This document shows, in pieces, positions 1-9,194 of a DNA stretch of 64,000 nt. Source of the stretch: Salegentibacter sp. 24 (GTDB lineage Bacteria; Bacteroidota; Bacteroidia; Flavobacteriales; Flavobacteriaceae). The stretch is from assembly GCF_004362395.1 (NCBI RefSeq), contig NZ_SNWE01000001.1, positions 186,001 through 250,000 on the forward strand. Direction: 5' to 3'. The position numbers and the translations under genes are program-made. The notes beneath the pieces are model-generated. The model saw only the letters and a program-made list of their open reading frames with translations. It did not search any database and was not told the origin of the DNA. Numbering within the stretch: position 1 is the stretch's first letter; each line of letters begins with the position of its first letter.

Positions 1-142
1 GTGGACTATTCCAATGGCAACACCTGGTTGTATTTTGTCTCGTGTCCGATTTTACCCGCAGTTTTACAAGTCTAAACTCCTTTGAGTTGGCTAAACCCAT
101 TTTATTCATCCACGAATTGAACAGGATTTATTAAAATAAAAA

Positions 143-165
143 AGCCATACGGGTCCCGTATGGCT
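143..165 (-). terminator. Intrinsic terminator (minus strand)
   Basis: A perfect 11-bp inverted repeat (AGCCATACGGG / CCCGTATGGCT) with a one-base centre is flanked on its left by an A-rich run, which reads as a T-rich tract after the stem on the minus strand. It lies 24 bp past the stop of the minus-strand gene at 190-525, so it most likely ends that transcript. The plus strand has no T-tract after the stem. Confidence 0.75.
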
Positions 166-189
166 ATAAATTCAGCGTCTCTTATAAAG

Positions 190-525
190 TTAAGCCGCGT
201 GATAAATGTTGTAATGATTTAGAATTTCCTGGTAGAAATTCAAGCTCTTTTCATCTTTCTTTAAACAGGATTGTAAAAAACGTTCCAAGTCCTGACATTC
301 AAAGGTGATACCAGTGTATTTTCTTTTACCAACCGGTATTTTTAAATCAACCGTTTGTTCTTTGTAATTAATCCTTACATTTTTAGCATCAAAATATTTT
401 TTTATAATAGCGCGATGCATAATACTGTAACTTGAATTGTCTTCTGAATCTAAGTGAAAGATACTATAAGTAATCAGGCTCTTTACCTCATTGAGAGTAG
501 CGTTTGGGTTAGTATTAAATTCCAT
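190..525 (-). CDS. Hypothetical protein, 111 aa
   Basis: I do not recognise a family. The product is a soluble-looking 111-residue protein with no signal peptide or membrane segment. The middle (about residues 40-80) is basic and mixed alpha/beta in character, with a KxxVGKRKYTG stretch around residues 63-72. The ATG at 525 is preceded by an AT-rich region without a Shine-Dalgarno signal, as usual in this phylum. A strong intrinsic terminator follows the stop, and a gene of its own unit with a terminator is likely to be expressed. A DNA- or RNA-binding role would be a guess. Confidence 0.6.
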   Translation of the reverse strand: MEFNTNPNATLNEVKSLITYSIFHLDSEDNSSYSIMHRAIIKKYFDAKNVRINYKEQTVDLKIPVGKRKYTGITFECQDLERFLQSCLKKDEKSLNFYQEILNHYNIYHAA

Positions 526-746
526 AGGTGTTGGTATTAATTATAGGTGTTAGTAAAGGCTAAATTACATTTAGATTTCTGTTTAAATGTTAAAAAACTT
601 TTAATAATACTATGATTAGCAAATATTTAACGACCAAGGAACTTTTTTCTAATTTTATTAAACTTTTGAAGATGAGTTGTGAAAGAAAAGGATTACAAAA
701 ATATTAAGGGAATTCCCTTATATCGATAAAAGAAAGTTTTTCGTAT

Positions 747-1376
747 CTAATTGATATGGAAATCTAATGGTTTATGAAGGAATCTATCCTTGTTATCCAA
801 ACAGGCGGCATTAATAAATTTTGTTCCCGCAACTGAAGTAATTCCATAGGAATCGTGAACATGACCAAAAATGTGATACTTGATTTTACGATTTTGCAAA
901 GTTTTTAAAAGCGAAGCGCATCCAATATGTTTTCCTTTACCAGAAACATCTTTTATTTTATAAGGTGGGGTATGTGTAATCAGTACTTGAGTATCTTGGG
1001 GGATTTGATCCCAATGTTTATTTATTTCCTGGGTCTGTTTTTGGTTAAAGGCCCAGGTACCGTCACCTGGTGTTATCGGTGAGCCCCAGAAAGTTACTCC
1101 GTTAATATTAACCCCGCTATTCTTTAAATAATGAATATTTTCAGGAATGATTTTAAGAATATCCTTATCGCTATTTTTTTCGAAATAGAAATCGTGATTC
1201 CCTGCAATAAAAATTTTATAGTGATGTGGCTGACTGGAAAACCACTTCAGAAAATCCAAAACTTCTCTTTCGGTACCACCTTCAGTAATGTCTCCTGCAT
1301 GGATTAATACATCTCCTGTGGGAATGGGTATCTGGCTGTGTTTGTTATGGGTGTCGGAAATGCAGACTAATTTCAT
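747..1376 (-). CDS. Calcineurin-like metallophosphoesterase
   Basis: A 209-aa cytosolic protein with the full motif set of binuclear metallophosphoesterases: D8-x-H10 in SDTH, GD at 28-29, GNHD at 59-62, TH at 134-135 and GHVH at 171-174. These residues coordinate the two metal ions and the phosphate. The short length and the SDTH, GNHD and GHVH spacing resemble the MPPED1/MPPED2 (brain 239) type of small phosphoesterase, which hydrolyses phosphodiesters or phosphomonoesters. The physiological substrate cannot be read from sequence. A terminator at 1400-1422 separates it from the minus-strand gene upstream, so it probably has its own promoter. Confidence 0.88.
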   Translation of the reverse strand: MKLVCISDTHNKHSQIPIPTGDVLIHAGDITEGGTEREVLDFLKWFSSQPHHYKIFIAGNHDFYFEKNSDKDILKIIPENIHYLKNSGVNINGVTFWGSPITPGDGTWAFNQKQTQEINKHWDQIPQDTQVLITHTPPYKIKDVSGKGKHIGCASLLKTLQNRKIKYHIFGHVHDSYGITSVAGTKFINAACLDNKDRFLHKPLDFHIN

Positions 1377-1399
1377 TTTCTTTACATAATATAAAAAAA

Positions 1400-1422
1400 T
1401 CCGGAAGACAAAATCTTCCGGA
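1400..1422 (-). terminator. Intrinsic terminator (minus strand)
   Basis: A 9-bp perfect stem (TCCGGAAGA / TCTTCCGGA) with a CAAAA loop is preceded by seven A residues on the plus strand, which become a T7 tract on the minus strand. It sits 25 bp past the stop of the small membrane-protein gene at 1447-1668 and insulates it from the phosphoesterase gene. Confidence 0.85.
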
Positions 1423-1446
1423 CTATACTATTTTAAAAAATTTTTT

Positions 1447-1668
1447 CTATTGCTTTTCGGTTTCTTCTTCCTCTTCTAAAGATATATAATCTTTGTCTAC
1501 TGGTAATAATTTGTTAGTGATTTTGGTTATAGCGAACGCTACAATTACCGCCGTTAATACAAAAAACAGAAACTTAATTAGTAAGCTGTCACTTAGCACA
1601 AAACTATAAACTCCTAGAAAAATTTCTACGGCTATGAATAATACTTTTATGCTAAGTTTAAAAATCAT
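1447..1668 (-). CDS. Small membrane protein with acidic tail, 73 aa
   Basis: A 73-residue protein with two hydrophobic segments (about residues 5-25 and 29-48), a basic connector (KITNKLL) and a strongly acidic C-terminus (EEEEETEK) predicted to be cytosolic. I do not recognise the family. It is a plausible real gene because it has a good TAnnTTTG box upstream (minus strand, 1691-1698) and its own terminator at 1400-1422. The function is unknown. Confidence 0.6.
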   Translation of the reverse strand: MIFKLSIKVLFIAVEIFLGVYSFVLSDSLLIKFLFFVLTAVIVAFAITKITNKLLPVDKDYISLEEEEETEKQ

Positions 1669-1690
1669 GATCTCTATTAAGGTTATTGGA

Positions 1691-1698
1691 CAAATATA
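1691..1698 (-). promoter_or_regulatory. Candidate -7 promoter element
   Basis: On the minus strand this reads TATATTTG, matching the Bacteroidota sigma-A -7 consensus TAnnTTTG. It is 22 bp upstream of the ATG of the 73-aa membrane-protein gene. The -33 TTG is not clear. Confidence 0.5.
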
Positions 1699-1850
1699 CG
1701 ATCAAAAACCATTGAAAGTTTGACACTTATCGGCTTTTGCTAAAATTTAACGCAAACAAAACTTTGAGGTTAAATTATTAAGTTAAAAACTCTTAAACAA
1801 TGAAGACGGATGTTTTGAAATTGTAAATTTCCATTGTAAAAAAAGCTATT

Positions 1851-3368
1851 TTGAAGAAAAGTTCTAAAATTTTTTTCGGTTTTGTTGGAATTCTTATTGT
1901 TCTGATACTTGCCATAATTGGGGGGAATATGTTTATTGAAAACAAGCTGGTAGATGCTATAGATGGAAATTTCGAAAAGACTGAATTTAAATATAATTCT
2001 TTAAATGCAAATATTCTTAGTAAAAGTGTGTCCATCCTCAAACCGGTTTATCACAAAAATGGATTGAAGATTTCTGCAGAAAGAATAAATTTAGACGGGA
2101 TTGATATTTTAGAATATTTAAGTAATAAAAAACTGGAAATATCTATTTTAAAGGTAACTCAACCTAAAGTGACAATCTATACCGGAGCCGAAAAGAAAAA
2201 GGACAGCTCTGAAAATGGAACCTCTAAAAAAATGGACCTTTTGATTAATTCATTAGAAATCTCCAATGCAAGTTTGAAGATTACTAAAAGCGATTCGGTC
2301 AAATTCCAATTTTTTGCGCAAGTTCCATCGCTCAAATTGGAAAAAGTAAGTATAAACCAGAAATCGATTAAAAACGGTTTACCATTTAATTATAAGGATC
2401 TACAGCTGAGATCAGATAGTTTGATTTTAAATCTTAATAAGCAGCATGATTTATCGGTAAATCAAGTTATAATGAAAGGGGACTCCCTGAAGTTTAGTGA
2501 GATTAATATTAGGCCTTTATATAGTAAACAAGAGTTTCAAAAGCATATCCCTTACGAAAAAGATCGCTTTGATATATGCTTGAATGAGTTGGTCTTTAAA
2601 TCTTTTAATTGGAATTTTTTAAATGATTCCCTTGAAATAGGAAGTGATAATACTAGGTTTAAAGGGGGGGATATAAGTATTTACCGGGATAAACAGGTGA
2701 AAGATGATCCACGAAGAAAACCAATGTATAGCAAAATGATTAGGGAACTACCTTTCAAAATAAAACTGGATACCGTAAAAGTGCAGGATTTTTCCATACA
2801 ATATGAGGAGTTAGTAAAACCACAAAGAGGGGTAGGCAAAGTGACATTTAAAAATTTGAATGCCACCATTTATAATCTCACCAATGTAGGTTTGGATACT
2901 GAAAATTTTCCGCGAACGGATATTGATGTTCGAACCCAGTTTATGGGAGAAGCCAGCCTGAATGTAGATTGGAGTTTTGATATTTCCAATAAAGCTGAAG
3001 CCTTTAGGATTTCTGGGCAAATGGACCGAATTTCCAGTGAAGGGATTAACCAGTTTTTAAAGCCTGCTTTAAATGTAAAGGCCGAAGGGGGAATTAGGGA
3101 TATGCGATTTAATTTTTCGGGTAATCAAGAAATGGCAATAGGAGATATGAAATTAGTTTATCATAATTTTAAAGTTGAGGTACTTAAGGAGGATGGGGAA
3201 CAAAAAAATGAGTTTCTTTCTGCTATAGCTAATCTATTAATAAATAATAATGCTACCTCAGGAGAAAAAGAACAGGAAAATATAAAAACCCAACGAGATC
3301 CAAAGAAATCTTTTTGGAATTATCTATGGAAAAATATTAGAAATGGAGCTTTAAAATCTTTTCTTTAA
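1851..3368 (+). CDS. AsmA-like (DUF748-type) envelope protein
   Basis: A 505-aa protein with a basic N-terminus and one long hydrophobic segment (about residues 6-30) followed by a periplasmic region of repeating beta-strand-like pattern. It contains blocks such as LEISNASLKI and LKIDTVKVQDFSI-type strands typical of AsmA/DUF748 proteins, which are bridge-like proteins linked to outer-membrane lipid homeostasis. It is shorter than large AsmA members but similar to other Bacteroidota versions. The start is a TTG (1851). It is the first candidate in frame and directly precedes the MKKSSK-type cytosolic stub. Its stop overlaps the stop of the convergent universal stress gene by 4 bp. Exact function not known. 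Confidence 0.7.
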   Translation: MKKSSKIFFGFVGILIVLILAIIGGNMFIENKLVDAIDGNFEKTEFKYNSLNANILSKSVSILKPVYHKNGLKISAERINLDGIDILEYLSNKKLEISILKVTQPKVTIYTGAEKKKDSSENGTSKKMDLLINSLEISNASLKITKSDSVKFQFFAQVPSLKLEKVSINQKSIKNGLPFNYKDLQLRSDSLILNLNKQHDLSVNQVIMKGDSLKFSEINIRPLYSKQEFQKHIPYEKDRFDICLNELVFKSFNWNFLNDSLEIGSDNTRFKGGDISIYRDKQVKDDPRRKPMYSKMIRELPFKIKLDTVKVQDFSIQYEELVKPQRGVGKVTFKNLNATIYNLTNVGLDTENFPRTDIDVRTQFMGEASLNVDWSFDISNKAEAFRISGQMDRISSEGINQFLKPALNVKAEGGIRDMRFNFSGNQEMAIGDMKLVYHNFKVEVLKEDGEQKNEFLSAIANLLINNNATSGEKEQENIKTQRDPKKSFWNYLWKNIRNGALKSFL

Positions 3369-4195
3369 ATTTTAAAAGTAAGCACCGGCATTTTGGCATG
3401 GTTAACCAAATCTTCGCTTATGCTGCCATTAAAGAAATGAGCTAAACCTTTACGTCCATGGGTACTGATGGCAATTAAGGTTTTTTTCTTTTTCATAGCG
3501 AAATTTAAAATGCCCTTTTCAACACTTACATCGTTATATATATGCATTTTGTAATCTTTTATGTCAGTTCCTGAAATAAAATTCTCTATGCGTTCTCTAA
3601 TTTCGGTACTGGTGATAAAATTGTTTGGCGTGTTTATAAATAGCAAGTGAAATTCCGCCGCTATCATTTGAGAGAATTTATAGGCCTTTTCTAAGGTATG
3701 TTTATTACTGGCATCAGCATCGGTAGCAAAAATAAAATTTTCGATTTCAAAATTTTCATGTTCATTTTTGATGACAAGTACAGGTATGCTTGAAGAACGC
3801 ACCACTTTTTCGGTATTACTTCCAATAAACATTTCTTTGAATCCGCTAGCGCCATGTGAGCCCATAATTATGAGATCACAATTGTTTTGCTGGCTAACTT
3901 CCATAATACCTTCAAAAGCCTGGTGAAACATTACGGTTTCGTGAACTTTAACGTCTTTTAGGAAAGGTCTTGTCATAAGCTCAGCAAAACGCTGATGAGC
4001 CAATTTCATAAAAAAAATAGATTCCGGTAAATTCTGGCTATTGTTGCCATCCACCGGATCTATTAGCTGCGTAGGGAGTTCTAACATATGCATGAGATAG
4101 ATCTCGCTGCCATGCTTTTTTGCCAGTTGAGCAGCAATTTTAAGCGCATGCTCAGCGGTGTCAGAAAAGTCTGTGGGAACCAGGATTTTTTTCAT
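3365..4195 (-). CDS. Universal stress protein, tandem UspA domains
   Basis: A 276-aa cytosolic protein made of two UspA domains (about 1-145 and 147-276). The first has the start motif KKILVPTDFSDTA and the complete nucleotide-binding pattern G-2x-G-9x-GS in the GSHGASGF...IGSN segment near 106-121. In the second domain the matching stretch begins STHGRKGL, so the first glycine is replaced by serine and ATP binding there may be weakened. Such proteins bind ATP and support survival under stress or stasis. It is read towards the AsmA-like gene, with overlapping stop codons, and divergently from rimP. Confidence 0.93.
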   Translation of the reverse strand: MKKILVPTDFSDTAEHALKIAAQLAKKHGSEIYLMHMLELPTQLIDPVDGNNSQNLPESIFFMKLAHQRFAELMTRPFLKDVKVHETVMFHQAFEGIMEVSQQNNCDLIIMGSHGASGFKEMFIGSNTEKVVRSSSIPVLVIKNEHENFEIENFIFATDADASNKHTLEKAYKFSQMIAAEFHLLFINTPNNFITSTEIRERIENFISGTDIKDYKMHIYNDVSVEKGILNFAMKKKKTLIAISTHGRKGLAHFFNGSISEDLVNHAKMPVLTFKI

Positions 4196-4287
4196 GAAAA
4201 TTTATAAAAGATTAAAAATGATTGTTTTATTAAAGTTAAGAATAAAATTTCATTTAAAGTCTGGTTTTCTTTCTCTGAAATTATTAT

Positions 4288-4295
4288 TATATTTG
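4288..4295 (+). promoter_or_regulatory. Candidate promoter of rimP-nusA-infB
   Basis: TATATTTG matches the TAnnTTTG -7 consensus and lies 60 bp before the rimP ATG. A start point about 6-8 bp downstream would give a leader of roughly 50 nt that holds the terminator-like hairpin at 4322-4342. No convincing -33 TTG is seen. Confidence 0.55.
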
Positions 4296-4321
4296 CAGCG
4301 TTGAAACTAAAAAAGTACAGC

Positions 4322-4347
4322 GAGGGGACATAAAGTCCCCTCTTTTT
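4322..4347 (+). terminator. Terminator-like hairpin in the rimP leader (possible attenuator)
   Basis: A perfect 8-bp G+C-rich stem (GAGGGGAC / GTCCCCTC) with an ATAAA loop is followed directly by TTTTTAT, the form of an intrinsic terminator on the plus strand. It sits 12 bp before the rimP ATG and after a candidate promoter. No plus-strand gene ends upstream, because the neighbouring gene is divergent. It is therefore more likely a leader attenuator for the operon than the end of another transcript. The regulatory role is inferred. Confidence 0.75.
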
Positions 4348-4354
4348 ATAAGTT

Positions 4355-4816
4355 ATGTTGCAGGATAAAGTAGAAAATTTGTTGAAGGAAGCTTTCCAGG
4401 AAAATAATTCACTATTTTTAATAGACCTTAATATCACTAATGACAACAAGATTTCAGTTGTAATAGATGGGGATGACGGGGTTTCTGTTAATGATTGTAT
4501 TGCGGTAAGCCGTAAAATTGAACACAATCTAGACAGGGAGGAGGAAGATTTTTCTTTGGAAGTTAGCTCAGCAGGAGTTTCTGAACCTTTACACCTGGAA
4601 CGACAATATCGGAAAAACCTGGGTAGGAAACTGCAGGTGATTACCAGTAAAGAAAAAATTGAAGCAACTTTAACTGAAGTGGATCAGAACGGGATTAGGC
4701 TTAACTGGAAAGCCAGGGAGCCAAAACCCGTGGGAAAAGGGAAGCATACCGTTGAGAAAGAAGCGGTATTGCCATATTCGGAGATTACTGACGCTAAAGT
4801 TATGATAACATTTTAA
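4355..4816 (+). CDS. rimP: Ribosome maturation factor RimP
   Basis: A 153-aa protein of the RimP/YhbC family, which binds the 30S subunit and assists late maturation of its head. The N-terminal domain holds the family core around DGDDGVSVNDCIAVSR, and the LEVSSAGVSEPL block marks the interdomain junction. The C-terminal SH3-like domain follows from about residue 85. It is the first gene of a rimP-nusA-infB operon, 12 bp upstream of nusA, an order conserved across bacteria. A terminator-like hairpin sits just before the ATG. Confidence 0.95.
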   Translation: MLQDKVENLLKEAFQENNSLFLIDLNITNDNKISVVIDGDDGVSVNDCIAVSRKIEHNLDREEEDFSLEVSSAGVSEPLHLERQYRKNLGRKLQVITSKEKIEATLTEVDQNGIRLNWKAREPKPVGKGKHTVEKEAVLPYSEITDAKVMITF

Positions 4817-4828
4817 CCTCAAATTGAT

Positions 4829-6061
4829 ATGGAAAATATCGCCTTGATTGAGTCATTTTCAGAATTTAAGGATGACAAATTGATAGATCGTGTAACGCTG
4901 ATGGCCATCCTTGAGGATGTGTTCAGAAGCGCTTTAAAGAAGAAATATGGAGAAGACGATAATTTCGATATTATCGTAAATCCAGATAAAGGAGATCTCG
5001 AAATTTGGAGAAACAGGGTTGTTGTTGCCGATGGTGAGGTAGAAGATTCCAACCAGGAGATTTCCCTTACCGAAGCTAGGAAGATTGAACCCGATTTTGA
5101 AGTTGGTGAAGATGTATCTGAAGAAGTAAAACTTGTAGATTTGGGGCGTCGTGCGATTTTAGCTTTAAGACAAAATCTTATTTCGAAAATCCACGAACAT
5201 GATAATACCAATATCTTCAAGCATTTCAAAGAGCTTGAAGGGGAAATATATACTGCAGAAGTTCATCATATCAGGCATAGAGCTATTATTTTGCTGGATG
5301 ATGAAGGGAACGAGATCGTTCTTCCGAAAGATCGCCAGATTCCTTCAGACTTTTTCAGGAAAGGAGATAATGTTAAGGGGATAATAGAAAGTGTAGAGCT
5401 TAAAGGAAATAAGCCTACAATTATTCTATCACGTACTGCTCCAGTGTTCCTGGAAAAACTATTTGAACAGGAAATTCCGGAAGTGTTTGATGGTTTAATT
5501 ACTATTCAAAACGTAGTTCGTGTTCCTGGGGAAAAAGCTAAAGTAGCTGTAGATACTTATGATGACAGGATTGATCCTGTAGGTGCTTGTGTAGGTATGA
5601 AGGGTTCTAGGATTCATAGTATTGTCCGTGAACTGGGGAATGAGAATATTGATGTAATTAATTTCACCACTAACGACCAGTTATATATAACACGAGCGTT
5701 AAGTCCGGCGAAAATTACATCTATTAAATTGGATGAAGAGAATAAAACGGCCGAAGTTATGTTGAAACCTGAAGAGGTTTCAAAAGCCATTGGCCGTGGG
5801 GGTCACAATATTAGGCTTGCCGGTCAGTTAACCGGTTATGAAATTGACGTTTTCAGAGAAGGTGTTGAAGAAGATGTAGAATTAAAAGAATTCTCTGATG
5901 AAATTGAAGATTGGGTAATAAAGGAATTTTCTAGAGTTGGTTTGGACACTGCCAAAAGTGTTTTGGAACAGGAATTGGAAGACCTTATTAGACTTACCGA
6001 TTTAGAAGAAGAAACTATTCGCGAAGTAGTGAAAGTTTTAAGAGAAGAATTTGAAGAGTAA
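4829..6061 (+). CDS. nusA: Transcription termination/antitermination factor NusA
   Basis: A 410-aa NusA. The N-terminal RNA-polymerase-binding domain (about 1-130) is followed by the S1 domain (about 135-200) and two KH domains. KH1 carries GACVGMKGSRIHSIVRELG and KH2 carries EVSKAIGRGGHNIRLAG. The protein modulates pausing, termination and antitermination. It ends soon after KH2 with an acidic segment and lacks the long acidic-repeat C-terminus of the E. coli protein, which is normal for Bacteroidota. It is placed 12 bp after rimP and 54 bp before infB. NusA is a natural candidate to act on the hairpin upstream of rimP (inference). Confidence 0.97.
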   Translation: MENIALIESFSEFKDDKLIDRVTLMAILEDVFRSALKKKYGEDDNFDIIVNPDKGDLEIWRNRVVVADGEVEDSNQEISLTEARKIEPDFEVGEDVSEEVKLVDLGRRAILALRQNLISKIHEHDNTNIFKHFKELEGEIYTAEVHHIRHRAIILLDDEGNEIVLPKDRQIPSDFFRKGDNVKGIIESVELKGNKPTIILSRTAPVFLEKLFEQEIPEVFDGLITIQNVVRVPGEKAKVAVDTYDDRIDPVGACVGMKGSRIHSIVRELGNENIDVINFTTNDQLYITRALSPAKITSIKLDEENKTAEVMLKPEEVSKAIGRGGHNIRLAGQLTGYEIDVFREGVEEDVELKEFSDEIEDWVIKEFSRVGLDTAKSVLEQELEDLIRLTDLEEETIREVVKVLREEFEE

Positions 6062-6115
6062 TAGCAAACTCATTGAATAATAATAATTAAAAGAGGTTAA
6101 TTTAGAGGGCAATTT

Positions 6116-8863
6116 ATGGCTGAAGCAAAAACAATGCGACTAAACAAAGTATTACGTGAATTCAATATTTCGTTGGACCGGGCTGTAGAATTTTTAAATT
6201 CTAAGGGTCACGATATTGAGGCACGTCCTACTACCAAAATCTCATCCGAAGTTTATCAGGTGCTTTCTGATGAATTTGAGACTGACAAGTCTAAGAAAGT
6301 CGAGTCAAAGGAAGTGGGTGAGGAAAAGAGAAAGGAGAAGGAAGAATTGCGTTTAGCAAGGGAAAGAGAGCAAGAAGATAAACGCAAAGCCGAAGAGAAG
6401 AAAGAAAGTGATCGTCGTAAAGACGAGGAAGCTATTTCTTCAAGAGCTAAATTAGCCGGTCCTAAAAAAGTAGGTAAAATTGATCTGGATAAAAAGCCGG
6501 AGAAGAAAGCTGAAAATAAGGAAGAAAAACCAGAAATAGCGCAACCTGAACAGCCCGAGGAAGCCAAAAAACCTGAAGCCAAAGAAGAACCCTCCGAAAA
6601 ACCTGATGCTCAGGAACCTCAAAAAGAAGCTAAAAAGCCTGAAGAGGTTGTCAAGGAAGAAGAAGCATCTTCAGCTAAAGAAGAAGAGGTTAAGGAACCT
6701 GAGTCAATGACTCATAAAACCAATTATACTAAGCTTAATGGTCCCAACTTTACCGGAAAAAAAATTGACCTTAGTCAATTTAAAAAACCGGAAAAGAAAA
6801 AGGACGAGAAAAAAGCTGCCGACGAGAAGAAGGAGAAAGAAAAGCGTAAAAAACGTCGTCGTAGAATTAGTAAAGATGTGAAGCCTGGAGCTTCAAATCA
6901 GGGAGCTAAAAAAGGAGGAGCTAGAAAAAGAGCTAAACCTATTACCAAAGAAGAACCTAGTGAGGAAGAAGTTCAAAAGCAGGTTCGTGAAACCCTTGAA
7001 AAGCTTCAGGGGAAATCTGGTAAGGGTAAAGGAGCTAAGTACAGGAGAGATAAAAGGGATCAACACCGTCAACGTTCAGAGGACGATCTTGCACAGCAAG
7101 AAACCGATAGTAAGATCTTAAAAGTAACAGAGTTTGTAACTGTAAGTGAAGTTGCTACGATGATGGATGTGCCGGTGACAAAAGTAATTTCGGCCTGTAT
7201 GTCTTTAGGAATGATGGTGACTATGAACCAGCGATTAGATGCTGAAACCCTTTCTATTGTTGCTGAAGAATTCGGTTATGAAGTGGATTTTGTGACTGCT
7301 GACATCGAGGAAACGGTGGAAGAAGTTCCTGAAAACCCCGAAGACCTTGAGGATAGAGCGCCAATTGTTACTGTAATGGGCCACGTAGACCACGGTAAAA
7401 CATCTTTACTGGATTATATTCGTAAAGAAAATGTAATTGCCGGAGAAAGTGGTGGAATTACGCAGCATATTGGAGCTTATAGTGTAAAATTAAAAAACGG
7501 TCAGAAAATGACCTTCCTGGATACGCCTGGTCACGAAGCCTTTACGGCAATGCGTGCTCGTGGAGCTCAGGTAACGGATATTGCGATTATCGTAATAGCT
7601 GCTGATGATGATGTGATGCCGCAAACCAAGGAGGCTATTTCACATGCGCAGGCTGCCGGTGTGCCAATTGTATTTGCAATTAATAAATCTGATTTACCAA
7701 CTGCAAATCCGGAAAAAATTAAAGAAAAGCTAGCCGGAATGAACCTACTTGTCGAAGACTGGGGAGGTAAAGTTCAATCTCATGACATATCGGCTAAAAC
7801 CGGACTGGGAGTTGAAGAACTTTTGGAGAAAGTATTACTGGAATCCGAGATTCTCGAATTAAAAGCTAATCCTTCTAAAGTCGCCTCAGGTACCGTAGTA
7901 GAAGCCTTCCTTGATAGAGGAAGGGGTTATGTTGCAACCATCCTTGTGCAAAGCGGGACTTTAAAAATTGGAGATTACGTATTAGCTGGGCGCCATAGTG
8001 GTAAGGTAAAGGCGATGCACGATGAAAGAGGTCATGAAATTAAAGAAGCCGGACCAGCAACTCCGGTATCTATATTAGGTCTTGATGGCGCGCCGCAGGC
8101 CGGTGATAAATTCAAGGTCATGACAGACGAGCGAGAAGCTAAAGATATCGCGACAAAACGAACTCAGTTACAACGCGAACAAAGTGTTAGAACTCAGCGT
8201 CATATTACTCTTGATGAAATTGGACGTAGAATTGCTTTAGGTGACTTTAAAGAACTTAATATTATCCTGAAAGGTGACGTTGATGGTTCTGTAGAAGCCT
8301 TAACTGATAGCTTCTTGAAATTATCTACAGAGGAGATCCAAGTGAATATCATTCACAAAGGAGTGGGGGCTATTACAGAGAGTGACGTGCTACTTGCCTC
8401 GGCTTCGGATGCTGTAATAATTGGATTTAACGTTCGTCCTGCTGGAAATGCTAGGCAGGTTGCCGATAAAGAAGAAATTGATATCCGGACTTATTCTATT
8501 ATCTATGATGCGATCAATGATCTTAAAGATGCGATGGAGGGAATGCTTTCTCCTGAACTTAAAGAAGAGATCACTGGAACAGCGGAAATTAGAGAAACCT
8601 TTAAGATTTCTAAAGTTGGAACCATTGCGGGTTGTATGGTAACTTCTGGTAAAATCTATAGAAATTCAGGAATTCGTTTAATTCGCGAAGGCGTAGTAGT
8701 TTATACCGGAGAGCTTGCTTCACTTAAACGTTTTAAAGACGATGTAAAAGAAGTAGCCAAAGGTTACGATTGCGGTATCCAGGTAAAGAATTATAACGAT
8801 ATTAAAGAAGGGGATGTAATAGAATCATTCCGTGAAGTAGAAGTGAAAAAGAAGCTTAAATAA
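6116..8863 (+). CDS. infB: Translation initiation factor IF-2
   Basis: A 915-aa GTPase that places initiator tRNA on the 30S subunit. The N-terminal helix-turn motif begins [14 protein letters not shown] long, charged, low-complexity Lys/Glu/Pro linker spans about 60-340. The G domain has GHVDHGKT at 422-429, DTPGHE at 469-474 and NKSD at 523-526, followed by domains II, III and the fMet-tRNA-binding C-terminal domain. The A/K-rich linker is typical of the family in Bacteroidota. It is the last gene of the operon, and a strong terminator begins 44 bp after the stop. Confidence 0.98.
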   Translation: MAEAKTMRLNKVLREFNISLDRAVEFLNSKGHDIEARPTTKISSEVYQVLSDEFETDKSKKVESKEVGEEKRKEKEELRLAREREQEDKRKAEEKKESDRRKDEEAISSRAKLAGPKKVGKIDLDKKPEKKAENKEEKPEIAQPEQPEEAKKPEAKEEPSEKPDAQEPQKEAKKPEEVVKEEEASSAKEEEVKEPESMTHKTNYTKLNGPNFTGKKIDLSQFKKPEKKKDEKKAADEKKEKEKRKKRRRRISKDVKPGASNQGAKKGGARKRAKPITKEEPSEEEVQKQVRETLEKLQGKSGKGKGAKYRRDKRDQHRQRSEDDLAQQETDSKILKVTEFVTVSEVATMMDVPVTKVISACMSLGMMVTMNQRLDAETLSIVAEEFGYEVDFVTADIEETVEEVPENPEDLEDRAPIVTVMGHVDHGKTSLLDYIRKENVIAGESGGITQHIGAYSVKLKNGQKMTFLDTPGHEAFTAMRARGAQVTDIAIIVIAADDDVMPQTKEAISHAQAAGVPIVFAINKSDLPTANPEKIKEKLAGMNLLVEDWGGKVQSHDISAKTGLGVEELLEKVLLESEILELKANPSKVASGTVVEAFLDRGRGYVATILVQSGTLKIGDYVLAGRHSGKVKAMHDERGHEIKEAGPATPVSILGLDGAPQAGDKFKVMTDEREAKDIATKRTQLQREQSVRTQRHITLDEIGRRIALGDFKELNIILKGDVDGSVEALTDSFLKLSTEEIQVNIIHKGVGAITESDVLLASASDAVIIGFNVRPAGNARQVADKEEIDIRTYSIIYDAINDLKDAMEGMLSPELKEEITGTAEIRETFKISKVGTIAGCMVTSGKIYRNSGIRLIREGVVVYTGELASLKRFKDDVKEVAKGYDCGIQVKNYNDIKEGDVIESFREVEVKKKLK

Positions 8864-8907
8864 TTTAGATTATTATTATATAAAAAAAAATATCTAAAAG
8901 AAGTGTG

Positions 8908-8943
8908 CCCCCAATAAGCTAGAAACTATTGGGGGTATTTTTA
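8908..8943 (+). terminator. Intrinsic terminator after infB
   Basis: A 9-bp perfect stem (CCCCCAATA / TATTGGGGG) encloses a 10-nt loop and is followed by TATTTTTAT. It closes the rimP-nusA-infB operon. From here to 9194 (about 250 bp) I see no gene or RNA; only very short open frames are present. Confidence 0.9.
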
Positions 8944-9194
8944 TGAAATAAATGAAATAATATCTTTTTTGAAATTATAATTTTTAGGACTGAAAATAGC
9001 ATAATGAAATGTGGGATGATAGATAGGACAATTATGCGATGGTCCGCTGGTTTAATTTTATAAAAAGAGTTCTTTTCTTGGCAGGAGATGATTTATAGGA
9101 TAAAAAACATAAGAAAAATAACCTGATCAGAACCTTCCTATCCCCGTCTCTAATTTTAAAATCACTATAAACCTCAATCAACTTCTTATCAGGA

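Noticed and set aside
1-109. An open frame on the minus strand from an ATG at 109 to the window edge (36 codons).
   Set aside because: Too short and without recognisable protein pattern; composition does not clearly differ from noncoding DNA. It could be the start of a gene beyond the edge, but this cannot be shown.
3300-3420. Terminator for the convergent AsmA-like and universal stress genes.
   Set aside because: Only an AT-only inverted repeat is visible around the overlapping stops; no stable stem with a T-tract.
6256-6582. Long minus-strand frame inside infB rich in Ser/Phe/Leu.
   Set aside because: It is the mirror of the Lys/Glu low-complexity linker of IF-2 and shows no protein features of its own.
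8944-9194. Possible small gene or RNA between infB and the SPOR gene.
   Set aside because: Only frames of about 20 codons, no terminator pair or conserved RNA fold that I can see.
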